Shown in pieces: positions 25,072 to 36,186 of a stretch of 37,707 nucleotides of DNA (its first letter is position 1; the number at the start of each line of letters is the position of its first letter). Position numbers and translations under genes: made by a program. The notes under the pieces were generated by a model. It was given only the letters and a program-made list of their open reading frames with translations, did not search any database and was not told the DNA's origin. Source of the DNA: Oligoflexia bacterium. GTDB lineage: Bacteria; Bdellovibrionota; UBA1018. The stretch is from assembly GCA_903881565.1 (NCBI GenBank), contig CAIRTR010000314.1, positions 1 to 37,707 on the forward strand, read 5' to 3'.

Positions 25072-27813
25072 TTATTTCCACTCATTTGAAAAAGCCTGTT
25101 CAACCAAGGCTCTTTGCTGTTCTTCATGAATATGATGCGAACCTACCGCGGGAGACGCGGCAATGGGTCGACCCACGTATCGAAGCGGCCGATCACTTTC
25201 CCAGGTGCTTCGAACAAAATTCCAGGCGCCCATGTTCTTAGGCTCTTCTTGGACCCAAATGACCGAAGCGGATTTGGGATAAGGAGCCAAAATATTTTCA
25301 AGCTGCACGGCAGGCCACGGATAAAGCTGTTCAACTCGCACCAACGCCACCGAATGAGCGGCGCGCGCCGTACGCTCCGCCAACAAGTCATAATAGATCT
25401 TGCCTGAACAAAGCAGGATCTTACGAACCCCCTGCGCGCCATTAGCCTCAAGATTAGTCGCAGAATTCGGATCTGCCAAAACCTCTTGAAAAGAAGTCTG
25501 CGAAAAATCCGAAAGTTTGGAAACAGCCGAAGGATGACGCAAAAGACTTTTAGGAGTAAATACGATAAGGGGTTTGCGGAAACTTCTCAGCAGCTGCCGT
25601 CTCAACGCATGAAACAACTGTGCGGGGGTGGTAAAATTTGCTACAACCATATTGTTGCGACCACAGAGCTGCAAGAACCGCTCGATCCGCGCACTCGAGT
25701 GCTCGGGCCCCTGCCCTTCGTACCCATGAGGCAACAAGAGTACGAGCCCCGACATTCGTCGCCACTTTGTTTCAGACGTCGCGATAAATTGATCGACAAT
25801 GACTTGCGCGCCGTTTGTGAAATCTCCAAATTGCGCTTCCCAAATCACGAGCGTTCGAGGGTCTGCACACGAGTATCCGAACTCAAATCCCAATATCCCG
25901 GTTTCGGAAAGCGGACTGTTGTGAACCTGAAAAAGTCCCTGCCCATCGCGGACCCGAGTGAGTGGGGTATGTTTTGCACCCGTCTCAAAATCATGAGCCA
26001 CGCAATGGCGATGAGTAAAAGTGCCCCGCTCAGCGTCCTGCCCCGAAAGCCGGACTCCCCAACCTTCGTTCACGAGACTGGCATAAGCCAGGGCTTCACC
26101 ATTGCCCCAATCGAGTCCTTCGCCCAATTGTATCGCTTTGGCGCGGGCCTGGAAAAAACGAGTTAACTTTGAATGAAGCTGAAAGCCATCTGGAAAGGCA
26201 TTGATTTTTTCGCCCAAGCCCCTGAGCACACTCTCTTCAACTGAAGTCTTCACAGGTGCAAGCAAATCCTCGGGAGTGGGATAGCGAACCCCTTTCCACG
26301 AACCCTCAAAAATCGAATGGGGTGCAAAAAAATGCTCGGCCTTCGCGCGCGCCTGCGCTTCTGAAAATGCTTGCGTAACTTCAGCAACCATCGCGGCGGG
26401 CGCTTCTGCGGGCACAATCTGGGAACTCACAAGCCGTTGTGCATACAGGTCGCGAGTCGTGGGATGAGCTTTGATTTTCTTGTACAGCAAAGGCTGGGTA
26501 AACGCGGGCTCATCCCCTTCATTGTGTCCATGCCGCCGATAACAAACGATATCGATGTAAACGTCTTTGTGAAACTTCTGGCGGTATTGCGCAGCCAAAA
26601 ACGACGCTTTCCAAACCGCTTCGGGATCATCGCCGTTAACGTGAAACACAGGCGCTTCGCCTGCCTTTGCGAGATCCGTCGAAAACAGGGTTGAACGGCT
26701 CTCAGCAGGGTCGGTGGTGAATCCAATTTGATTATTCACGACGATATGAATCGTGCCACCGGTTGAATATCCTGAGACCTGAGAAAAACCTTGAGTCTCG
26801 TAGCAGACCCCTTGCCCCGCTAGCGCTGCGTCTCCATGGATCACGATGGGAATGATCCGAGAACGCCCTTCATCCCCCAATTGCGTTTGACGGGCACGAA
26901 CCATTCCTTCGACAACCGGATTTACAAACTCCAGATGACTTGGATTGGATGCCAAAGCGAGATGAATCTCTTGACCCGAGCGCGTCTTCGAATCACACGA
27001 ATAGCCTAAGTGGTATTTGACATCGCCTTCGGCCACGCTGGGATCCGCCATAAAATGGCCTTCGAACTCAGTAAAAATATACTCGGGCTTTTTGCGAAGC
27101 ACATTGACCAAAACATTCAAACGCCCGCGATGGGCCATGCCTAAAATAAAATCAGAAGCGCCCTGCTGCGCAAACGATTCCATCAATCCGTCAAGAGCCG
27201 GAATCAAAGACTCCCCTCCTTCAACGGAGAAGCGTTTTTGAGCAACGTAGCGCGTATGCAAGAAGCGCTCAAAGCCCTCGCTCTCCGTCAGGCGCTTCAA
27301 AATAAAGATTCGAGTCTGCGCATCAAGACTTGCGGACCCTCGCAGACTTTCAGCTTGTTGCTCGAGCCATTTGCGCTCAGCAGGATTGCGAATCGCAAAA
27401 AATTCCCAGCCGATTTTTCCGCAATACGCACTCTTAAGGACACCCAGAATATCTCGTAAAGGTGCGGCCCCCAGCCCCTCCACTGCGCCAGCTTGAAAAA
27501 CCTGATCCAAGTCCGCTTCCGTAAGTCCAAAGCGCGAAAGTTCCAGATTGGGATGTGAAGCAGCTGGCGGAGCGAGCGGATTTAAATCTGCAACGAGAAC
27601 GCCGGATTCACGATAAGCGCTGACCAGTTCACGAAGCTGGACTTCGCGCGCATCAAAGCCCGGTGCTGAATCCGCAAGCGCGCTTCCAAAGCCCATTCCT
27701 TCAAAAAAATATCGCCATGAGGAATCAACCGACTCGGGATCTTTTTCAAAGCGAGCGCGCAGCTCGTCGATATACTCTGCATTGATTGAGTTAAGATAGC
27801 TCAGTGTTTCCAT
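25072..27813 (-). CDS. sucA: 2-oxoglutarate dehydrogenase E1 (thiamine diphosphate-dependent)
   Basis: A 913-residue decarboxylase subunit. The N-terminal segment LSYLNSINAEYIDELRARFEKDPESVDSSWRYFFEG is the E2-binding start typical of SucA. Downstream are the MAHRGRLNVLVNVL motif, the thiamine diphosphate site GDAALAGQGVCYETQ through VNNQIGFTT, and later EFGYSCADPRTLVIWEAQFGDF. Length matches the family. It converts 2-oxoglutarate to succinyl-CoA with SucB and LpdA, which follow immediately. The gap upstream to the cytochrome-like gene is only 26 bp, so transcription may come from there. No clear Shine-Dalgarno is seen. Confidence 0.96.
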   Translation of the reverse strand: METLSYLNSINAEYIDELRARFEKDPESVDSSWRYFFEGMGFGSALADSAPGFDAREVQLRELVSAYRESGVLVADLNPLAPPAASHPNLELSRFGLTEADLDQVFQAGAVEGLGAAPLRDILGVLKSAYCGKIGWEFFAIRNPAERKWLEQQAESLRGSASLDAQTRIFILKRLTESEGFERFLHTRYVAQKRFSVEGGESLIPALDGLMESFAQQGASDFILGMAHRGRLNVLVNVLRKKPEYIFTEFEGHFMADPSVAEGDVKYHLGYSCDSKTRSGQEIHLALASNPSHLEFVNPVVEGMVRARQTQLGDEGRSRIIPIVIHGDAALAGQGVCYETQGFSQVSGYSTGGTIHIVVNNQIGFTTDPAESRSTLFSTDLAKAGEAPVFHVNGDDPEAVWKASFLAAQYRQKFHKDVYIDIVCYRRHGHNEGDEPAFTQPLLYKKIKAHPTTRDLYAQRLVSSQIVPAEAPAAMVAEVTQAFSEAQARAKAEHFFAPHSIFEGSWKGVRYPTPEDLLAPVKTSVEESVLRGLGEKINAFPDGFQLHSKLTRFFQARAKAIQLGEGLDWGNGEALAYASLVNEGWGVRLSGQDAERGTFTHRHCVAHDFETGAKHTPLTRVRDGQGLFQVHNSPLSETGILGFEFGYSCADPRTLVIWEAQFGDFTNGAQVIVDQFIATSETKWRRMSGLVLLLPHGYEGQGPEHSSARIERFLQLCGRNNMVVANFTTPAQLFHALRRQLLRSFRKPLIVFTPKSLLRHPSAVSKLSDFSQTSFQEVLADPNSATNLEANGAQGVRKILLCSGKIYYDLLAERTARAAHSVALVRVEQLYPWPAVQLENILAPYPKSASVIWVQEEPKNMGAWNFVRSTWESDRPLRYVGRPIAASPAVGSHHIHEEQQRALVEQAFSNEWK

Positions 27814-27839
27814 TAGCTATTGAAGCATAGCACTTCGGA

Positions 27840-29030
27840 TTAGGGGGTGGAAGGAGCTGCTGGCTCCGAAAGTGATTTCAGCTCTGTTAGCCTAAATTTG
27901 ACATCCTCCGGCAAAGAAAGCCCGGCACTCCCCGAAAACCCGGCGAACATCGATTCTTCAAAACGCCGGAAACAAGCCTGAGCGATCTCAGAATGTGGAA
28001 CTTTGCGCACACAAGTCTCGTAACAAAGATCCTGAAGCGACCAAAGCCCTTGAGCGTGAACGGCTTCATACGAAGCCCCGAGAATAAAAAGAGCCTCTCC
28101 CATATGAACGGTCCCTGGCACAATGCGCAACAGCTCGTGAGTGGCAGCAGAAGCGCGAAGATAGAGAATATCTGAGGCTCGATCCGTCCGATAGCGCTGA
28201 AGGTTATAGGCATCCGAAATCAAGCGTTTTGCCTCGGAAAACAACGCTTCTTCGGAGTTCGATTTTCGAGGAGCCTCAGCCTTCCATTGCTCCACGGACT
28301 TTTTCCAAATCAAGGCGTCCTCTTTTATGAACTGCGGTGCCCCGGCGCACTGAATGACCTTCTCGATCACAGAAAGAGTGAGGGCCGGGTCATTCTTAAC
28401 CCGAACCGTGATCGCGAGTGCGAACCGTACAGCCCTTTCCCATTCTAGCTGAAAAGCAGAGGCCTTCTTTGAATCCGAGATCAGACCCTCAAGCTCGGAA
28501 AGCGCACGATCAAACTGATGCGTCGCCGCTAAAAACTCAGCTTTTTCGATGCGTTTCGTATTTGCTGGAGGATCTTTAACGACTAAATGCGTGGAATCAA
28601 TGCTGCCAGAGCCCGTTCGCATGTGACAACCAATGCAAAAATTAGGAACCTCTCGAAGCAACGACCTAGAATACTCCCGATGTCCCTTTTTCAGCTCTTG
28701 GTAGGCGCGCTGGGCCTCTGACCTAAAATATCCTGAGATGAGCGGCAAACTCAAATCAAAGACGTTCGAGCTGCTTTCCGCTTTGAAACCTTTCGGGTGG
28801 CCAATGAACTCTGATAACTTTCGAGCGTCTTCTTCAATCCGATGGGTATTCTTGGGCGAATTAAATCGCGCATCCTCGGAAACATCCTCCATGAGCGCAG
28901 AAAAAACCTTCTCAAGCTCAGCAGACCTTTCATGCCAATGCGGCGTCTTGGCATCAACTCGGGCATCCGCTCGAGCCGTTTGAGAGATCAGTATGAAGAA
29001 GGCGACTAGACCAGCGAGAGCGCGGCCCAA
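27840..29030 (-). CDS. Secreted protein with one c-type heme motif, unknown function
   Basis: About 396 residues. TTG 29030 is preferred over a TTG at 29105. It has AGGAAA 7 nt upstream and starts straight into a signal peptide (LAGLVAFFILISQTARADA), whereas the longer form overlaps the ferredoxin by 71 nt. A single heme-c site CIGCH (C132, C135, H136) follows a helix YSRSLLREVPNF. The remaining C-terminal half is helical, perhaps TPR-like, and has several more cysteines (ICxx-type LCYETCVRK). It is probably a periplasmic monoheme cytochrome or heme-sensing protein, but the rest matches no family I recognise. Alternatively the CxxCH could be incidental. It lies between ferredoxin and sucA, all on the same strand. 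Confidence 0.68.
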   Translation of the reverse strand: MGRALAGLVAFFILISQTARADARVDAKTPHWHERSAELEKVFSALMEDVSEDARFNSPKNTHRIEEDARKLSEFIGHPKGFKAESSSNVFDLSLPLISGYFRSEAQRAYQELKKGHREYSRSLLREVPNFCIGCHMRTGSGSIDSTHLVVKDPPANTKRIEKAEFLAATHQFDRALSELEGLISDSKKASAFQLEWERAVRFALAITVRVKNDPALTLSVIEKVIQCAGAPQFIKEDALIWKKSVEQWKAEAPRKSNSEEALFSEAKRLISDAYNLQRYRTDRASDILYLRASAATHELLRIVPGTVHMGEALFILGASYEAVHAQGLWSLQDLCYETCVRKVPHSEIAQACFRRFEESMFAGFSGSAGLSLPEDVKFRLTELKSLSEPAAPSTP

Positions 29031-29034
29031 CCGC

Positions 29035-29322
29035 TTATTTCCTGAAGTGAGAAGGAAGCTTGCCTGAGTAGTCTTTCCCAGGATGAAGTTTCTTGGCTTT
29101 TTCAATCAAAACAGCTTCGGTTTCGACGTGAGCAGGATCCGTCACGCAAGCATCAACCGGACAAACAGCGGCACATTGCGGAGCATCGTGAAAACCGACG
29201 CACTCCGTGCAAGCTTCCAACTTAATAACATAAAGATCGTCGCCCATGCTGATCGCATTATTCGGGCATTCGGGTTCGCACGCGCCACAGTTGTTACAAT
29301 CTGAGATGATTTTATAAGCCAT
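29035..29322 (-). CDS. 2[4Fe-4S] ferredoxin (YfhL / Allochromatium type)
   Basis: A 95-residue ferredoxin. The first cluster motif is C9-x2-C12-x2-C15-x3-C19-P. The second is the longer C38-x2-C41-x8-C50-x3-C54-P, with the eight-residue insert that marks the YfhL/Allochromatium class of low-potential ferredoxins. A further Cys (C59) follows. The family carries single electrons at very low potential; partners are unknown here. AAGGAG stands 7 nt before the ATG. Its stop lies within the Shine-Dalgarno/start region of the cytochrome-like gene, indicating coupling. Confidence 0.92.
   Translation of the reverse strand: MAYKIISDCNNCGACEPECPNNAISMGDDLYVIKLEACTECVGFHDAPQCAAVCPVDACVTDPAHVETEAVLIEKAKKLHPGKDYSGKLPSHFRK
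29038..29043 (-). promoter_or_regulatory. Ribosome binding site supporting the TTG start at 29030
   Basis: AGGAAA on the minus strand within the last codons of the ferredoxin gene, 7 nt before TTG 29030. It decides the start of the cytochrome-like gene and would couple its translation to that of the ferredoxin. Confidence 0.5.
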
Positions 29323-29396
29323 TTGTTTGCTCCTTAATGAATTTGCCTAATAAATATGAAAACCAAATAACACAATTATTTTAGAATCTCTATCCC

Positions 29397-31811
<2,415 letters not shown>

Positions 31812-31990
31812 CTACGGCGTCAAGAACGTCCAGCTGAATACCCAACGCTTCTCCCACTTCATTTTGTCAGAAGTCTGTTCAAGATAGAATTTATGAAGCC
31901 ACTCGTCACACTAATGCGCGCCCCCAAAACCAAACCAACGGGACGCATCTCCCTGAACTTAAGCCGCTTTTTATACCAGACTGAAACATC

Positions 31991-32020
31991 TTGACGCATT
32001 GAGTCATGGCGTTATATAAC
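31991..32020 (+). promoter_or_regulatory. Likely sigma-70 promoter of the secreted orphan gene
   Basis: TTGACG (31991-31996) and TATAAC (32015-32020), each five of six to consensus, with an 18-nt spacer. A perfect 10-bp palindrome GTTATATAAC (32011-32020) covers the -10. Transcription would begin about 65 nt before the ATG at 32094. Confidence 0.55.
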
Positions 32021-32093
32021 CACACGTGATTGAACGTCCCAAACGAAGTCAAAAACCGGAGAAAAATTGAGAATTCTGCAAATAAGGACATTT

Positions 32094-32855
32094 ATGAAAC
32101 TCCAAATTAAGACACTCTTTGGGCTTGTCACCTTCACCACAATCGCAAACCTTGCGATGAGCCCGGTGAGTCTCGCGGGAAAACCAGAATCCTGGAATTT
32201 CACTCCCAAAGATTACGGCATTCTCATAAAGAAACACAAGAAACTTACCTTTGCCAAAGACAGCGCATGGCTCCCTTCTGAGGTAAAAAAGAATCTCACG
32301 GACACTTTGAAATTTGTTTTGAATCCTCGCCTCATTCCAGCCAGCACCAACGGGGTAAACAACTCGGACCTTTACCACGGCCATCTTGCTTGCGACGGGA
32401 AAAGTGAAGGCCCTAGCATCATGGGTGAGGCCGAAGCCCAGATGGAGGGCGTCTTTCAGAAACGTGGACTTGAATGGTTTCAGTCTCCCACTTCCGAAAC
32501 ACTGACTCAATACAACGACGCGATTCGGGAGATGGAAGGCATCTATAGCCAAGCCCTCAAAAAAGTATTCTCCGAAAAAATCTGCCCCCGCCCCGTGGTC
32601 ATTTATCACACCTATGAATTTTCCATGCCCAAAGGAATGAGTGTCAGCGATCCTCACCGCAATCTCCTTACCCGCTTCGGAGCAGACGCGCCTGAGTATT
32701 ACCGTCCACCCAATCCGGATTCTGCAAGCAGCTGGGAAAAAGAATTCGCAGACCTGCTTCAATTTGCATTTCTCATTGATCAAAAGGGTGTGGTGCACGT
32801 GACCTGGGGATCGACAGCGCAGTTATCGAGGGTGACGGGAAAGCCGGAGCGGTAG
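32094..32855 (+). CDS. Secreted protein of unknown function
   Basis: A 253-residue protein with a signal peptide (IKTLFGLVTFTTIANLAMSPVSLAGK). The ATG at 32094 is chosen over an upstream in-frame start because AAGGA stands about 6 nt before it and the signal peptide then sits at the N-terminus. The mature part has two cysteines (LACDGK and EKICPRP), a motif YHGHLACDGKSEGPSIMGEAEA and a late strand VVHVTWGS. I recognise no family. It stands alone with its own promoter and converges on the AAA/DUF4143 gene, with 5 bp between the stops. Confidence 0.75.
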   Translation: MKLQIKTLFGLVTFTTIANLAMSPVSLAGKPESWNFTPKDYGILIKKHKKLTFAKDSAWLPSEVKKNLTDTLKFVLNPRLIPASTNGVNNSDLYHGHLACDGKSEGPSIMGEAEAQMEGVFQKRGLEWFQSPTSETLTQYNDAIREMEGIYSQALKKVFSEKICPRPVVIYHTYEFSMPKGMSVSDPHRNLLTRFGADAPEYYRPPNPDSASSWEKEFADLLQFAFLIDQKGVVHVTWGSTAQLSRVTGKPER

Positions 32856-32860
32856 AAGAA

Positions 32861-34015
32861 TTAAATCAAATGCCCGTCCCACAACTCCTCTAAAAACACG
32901 CGCCAGGGGAGAATACGAATCGCGCCCACTTTTCGCTCTTCAGTCTCCATAGAAACGACGATCTGATGCTTAAAGTGGACCTCTTCTGAAAGAGCCCGAA
33001 GCCCTGTCAAATCTCTTGACCCAATGTTCTGTTTTGCTTTGCACTCAATCGCGATTTTTTCATTAAGAATAAAGTCAACTTCGAGTTGTGAGGTCGAGCG
33101 CCAGTACCTTAAGCCCTCCGAAAACCCACGCAAGTCGCAATAACTTCGAAGCTCATGAAAAATCCAGCTTTCAAACGCATGACCGAACTCGGCGCTCCCC
33201 TCTCTAATGGGCGAAGCGTTTCGCAAATACTCGGCAAGGCCGACATCAAAAAGATAGAGCTTACTCGTTGAGATCGGCTTTCTCTTTTCGGTCACGCCCC
33301 ATGCCTTAAGCTCGTAAGCCACAAAAGTGTCGACCAAGATCTGAAAATACTCGCGCACCGTACTCGCCGCCACCTGCGCATCACTACTCACTTGAGCCCA
33401 GTTGATCATTTCTGCATTACATTGTGCGATCACGTGCAAGAACCGACTAAAAGCCGGAATGTTTCGAACGGCCGCCTCTGCCGACACCTCGATTTGAAGA
33501 TAATTGCCGACATAAGCTGCAAAGTCCGCTTGAGGGTCACTCGAAAAATAGAGAGAAGGAATCAGCCCATGATTCATCGCTGTAAGTAAATCAAAGCGTC
33601 CGACCTTTTGGAGTTCTGGATATACAAACGGATGTAGTGACAGCGAACGCGCCCGCCCCCCCAATAAGTTTGAACCGGACCGCTTCAACTTGCGCGCACT
33701 CGAACCCGTTAATAGGAAGTTCACGCCGAGATCATCAATCATAAGTTGAATCTCATCCAAGAGTGTCGGCAGTTTTTGGATTTCATCGACGATGACGATG
33801 CGATCCCCAGGCTTAAGTTCTTCTCGTATCTTCGCAGGATTGTGAGCAAGCGCCGCATAGGTTTTCGCATTCAAGAGATTATAACTTTTGTACTGTGAGA
33901 GGGTATTCTTGATGAGCTTCGTTTTACCAATTTGTCTAGGCCCGAAAAGGAAGTAACTCTTCTCGTGAAGCTTAGCTTCTAACTCAAGTAAGCGGGGCAC
34001 ATAGGGAACCGTCAT
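32861..34015 (-). CDS. AAA ATPase with C-terminal DUF4143 nuclease-like domain
   Basis: A 384-residue protein. The ATG at 34015 is preferred over a TTG three codons upstream. The N-terminal AAA_14-type ATPase has Walker A GPRQIGKT (K31, T32), Walker B IVIVDEIQKLP (D77, E78) and the sensor LLTGSSARKLKR. After a winged-helix-like middle part, the C-terminal DUF4143 domain contains FGHAFESWIFHEL, YWRSTSQLEVDFIL and AIECKAK, a PD-(D/E)xK-like arrangement (E, D and ExK). These proteins are common in accessory regions and their job is not established. It lies downstream of the GHKL gene on the same strand, behind its own promoter with an inverted repeat. Confidence 0.88.
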   Translation of the reverse strand: MTVPYVPRLLELEAKLHEKSYFLFGPRQIGKTKLIKNTLSQYKSYNLLNAKTYAALAHNPAKIREELKPGDRIVIVDEIQKLPTLLDEIQLMIDDLGVNFLLTGSSARKLKRSGSNLLGGRARSLSLHPFVYPELQKVGRFDLLTAMNHGLIPSLYFSSDPQADFAAYVGNYLQIEVSAEAAVRNIPAFSRFLHVIAQCNAEMINWAQVSSDAQVAASTVREYFQILVDTFVAYELKAWGVTEKRKPISTSKLYLFDVGLAEYLRNASPIREGSAEFGHAFESWIFHELRSYCDLRGFSEGLRYWRSTSQLEVDFILNEKIAIECKAKQNIGSRDLTGLRALSEEVHFKHQIVVSMETEERKVGAIRILPWRVFLEELWDGHLI

Positions 34016-34041
34016 AAGCAACAACTATAGCGTCATTTATC

Positions 34042-34047
34042 ATTATA
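34042..34047 (-). promoter_or_regulatory. Consensus -10 (TATAAT) of the AAA/DUF4143 gene
   Basis: A perfect TATAAT on the minus strand at 34047-34042, 26 nt before the ATG at 34015. The -35 position is poor, which would suit activation or regulated use. It overlaps the end of the inverted repeat at 34045-34071. Confidence 0.45.
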
Positions 34048-34071
34048 ATCAACGGAGAGGTTGTTGATTAT
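34045..34071. repeat. Inverted repeat overlapping the AAA/DUF4143 promoter, operator candidate
   Basis: ATAATCAAC (34045-34053) and GTTGATTAT (34063-34071) form a perfect 9-bp inverted repeat with a 9-nt centre. One arm overlaps the -10 and the rest lies in the spacer region. No T-run follows, so a terminator for the upstream GHKL gene is less likely than a protein-binding site. Confidence 0.6.
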
Positions 34072-34114
34072 CATCAAAAATACTCAACGCCATGAAATAA
34101 CTACATAAATCAAA

Positions 34115-35989
34115 CTATCGCAGCTTCTCCTCCACATAGAGAGAAACTTCGATCAGCCGCTCCATCAGCTCATTAGCAGACATCCCGACAAAATTCTTTT
34201 GCACCAACTCCTTGGCAAAAAGGCGGCACAAATACCGCAACTTCAGCGTACTGCCCTGTGAGGAAAAAACAAAATCACGGTGCCCATTGTTGATCACCAC
34301 CAAATTCGTGTCTTCATCATAGCGTGAGCGCCAAAGCTCCCCGGGCGCTTTTTGATAGGTATAGCCAGGCAGACCCTTCATCTTCTTATCGTTTACCTTT
34401 GTCGGCAAAAGCATATCAACCACCGTCACGGTCGCCTCGGCCCTACACTCCACCTCACCCTGAAGTACACTCACTTGCAGTTTTGTGATTCCCGGCTCCG
34501 AGGGGGCCACAAAACGCACAATCTCTCCCGCCGTCATCGACAGCGCTCCCGCACCTTCTTTTAATTCCCAATGATAAATGAGTCCGTCCGTCACCGCTTT
34601 GCTCTTACGATCTTTTGTAACCGCCCTTAAGTTTCGCTCCGTATTGACCGGCACCAGGGTCGAAGAGGGTGAAACGCGAACCGAATAAAGAGGGCCCGGG
34701 AAATCAAAAAACGCTCGCTGCAACGGTTCTTCTACCTCTGGTACCCCTGGCTCTATCGGAGAATCTACGGGAGATACATCGGCCTTATCCAAGGCTTCAC
34801 CCGACGAGACTCCCGCGTCGACGCCTTTAGAAGATGCAGGACGCGCCCCTTGCGGCTTTTGAACATCAAACCAGTCATATTCTTCTACGGGAAGCGCAGT
34901 GAAGGCTTCGCGAAAGGCGCGCTGAATTGAGACCAATGTTTCACGACTCACCTTCTCCTCTTCAGCACTTCGCTGCGCTTCGATTGCATGCGCGACTTGA
35001 GATTCAATCTGCGCAACCGTCGAGCAAAAAGTCTCATAGGCCGAATCCTGGATCAGCCCCAGACGTGTACCGGGCGTCAGACTCAAATGAGAGGCTTCAA
35101 TAATTCCTTGAAGGTAGCCCGAGTTCCATGGGAACTTTTGAAACGGGTCCAACTCGGTTACGGACTCCAAAACGCGCGTACCCCGCCGAAAAAGGCTAAC
35201 CCGATTCTCTGAACTCGGTTCACTCAAATACAGCTCAAAAGAAACCTCATGTGGCTCGCCCGCACTCACCGTCTCAATCGGCAAGCGCTGACCCGTGAAC
35301 TTCTTGGGCTCAACCCGAAACTCGGTGCGCGCCGTTCGATCAATGATCTTGATTTGCACACCGGACTCCAGTATGCGATTGCGCAATTCGTAAGCCAGAT
35401 ACCATTGTAACTTTTCGCCACTGAGTTGCCGAAGCCCAGACAAAAGAGGCGCAATCGTGAGCTCAGTGCCTTTATGAGCGATCAACTGACGGGTCGGACT
35501 CAGGGTAAAATTCTGCGAGCCCTTTTTCATGATCATTTGATAACCCTTATTGTCCGCCCCCGCAGAACGCAGGACCAGCTCCTCGCCCACCGTCCAAAAA
35601 CTCAGCAAACCAATTCCGAACTCACCTTGCAGGCCTTTTCCTTCTCCCTTTTTCTTGAACTGCCGCTTAATCGAATCACAAATGTGGGTGGCCACGTATT
35701 TAAAATCAGGCTTGCCATCTTCGCCCAAGGGAATCCCATTGCCATCATCCACAATTCGCAGATAATGCTCGCCGCCTTCTTTACCCCGAGAAATCGTAAT
35801 ATTTTTTGCCTTCGCATCAATGCTATTTTCGACAAATTCGGCCACAGCCTTAAGAGGGTTGCTCTGCGACGTCGCGATGATGGCAATAGCGTTGCCGTGA
35901 TCGCCAATTCGAAGTTGACCTTTGACGGTGTCTTTTGATTTTGGTGGAGATTTTGCCAGGGATTTTGACGAGGACTTGCGCTTTGCCAT
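34115..35989 (-). CDS. GHKL-type (Hsp90/MutL/MORC-like) ATPase with Ig-like domain
   Basis: A 624-residue protein. The ATG at 35989 is chosen because the upstream in-frame extension looks non-coding; residues 1-20 are a Lys/Ser-rich tail. The ATP-binding GHKL domain has the N-box EFVENSIDA (E51, N55, D58), G1 box VDDGNGI (D81-I86) and G2 box GEFGIGLLSFW (G122-G127), followed by GTELTI. A transducer-like region (about 180-330) and a Pro/Glu-rich linker (about 360-430) lead to an Ig-like/BIG-type domain (about 435-540, VRVSPSSTLVPVNTERNLRAV to ATVTVVDM). A C-terminal domain follows (about 550-624, with ELWRSRYDEDTNLVVINNGHRDFVF). The full architecture matches no named family I know. Confidence 0.82.
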   Translation of the reverse strand: MAKRKSSSKSLAKSPPKSKDTVKGQLRIGDHGNAIAIIATSQSNPLKAVAEFVENSIDAKAKNITISRGKEGGEHYLRIVDDGNGIPLGEDGKPDFKYVATHICDSIKRQFKKKGEGKGLQGEFGIGLLSFWTVGEELVLRSAGADNKGYQMIMKKGSQNFTLSPTRQLIAHKGTELTIAPLLSGLRQLSGEKLQWYLAYELRNRILESGVQIKIIDRTARTEFRVEPKKFTGQRLPIETVSAGEPHEVSFELYLSEPSSENRVSLFRRGTRVLESVTELDPFQKFPWNSGYLQGIIEASHLSLTPGTRLGLIQDSAYETFCSTVAQIESQVAHAIEAQRSAEEEKVSRETLVSIQRAFREAFTALPVEEYDWFDVQKPQGARPASSKGVDAGVSSGEALDKADVSPVDSPIEPGVPEVEEPLQRAFFDFPGPLYSVRVSPSSTLVPVNTERNLRAVTKDRKSKAVTDGLIYHWELKEGAGALSMTAGEIVRFVAPSEPGITKLQVSVLQGEVECRAEATVTVVDMLLPTKVNDKKMKGLPGYTYQKAPGELWRSRYDEDTNLVVINNGHRDFVFSSQGSTLKLRYLCRLFAKELVQKNFVGMSANELMERLIEVSLYVEEKLR

Positions 35990-36186
35990 GGGCCAATACT
36001 CTTGCATTGTTCGGGCAGATGCAAGGCGTTTTGGAATTCCCGCGCGAGCCTGGCGCTCTCTGACAATAATCAGAAGTTGGAGGCCACATCTGTCCAAGAA
36101 AGCGTGCTTTTCGCGGACATTTATGCACAGCTAATCAGGTCAGGGGACCTTCCGACAAAGAAGCGAATAAATCTCGCAAGGAAAGT

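Noticed and set aside
25486-26166. 226-codon plus-strand frame inside sucA
   Set aside because: Long antisense frame, but sucA on the other strand has full family conservation; no ribosome site or recognisable domain.
34045-34071. Inverted repeat read as an intrinsic terminator of the GHKL gene
   Set aside because: The stem is AT-rich and only 9 bp, with no following T-run on the minus strand; its overlap with a TATAAT fits an operator better.
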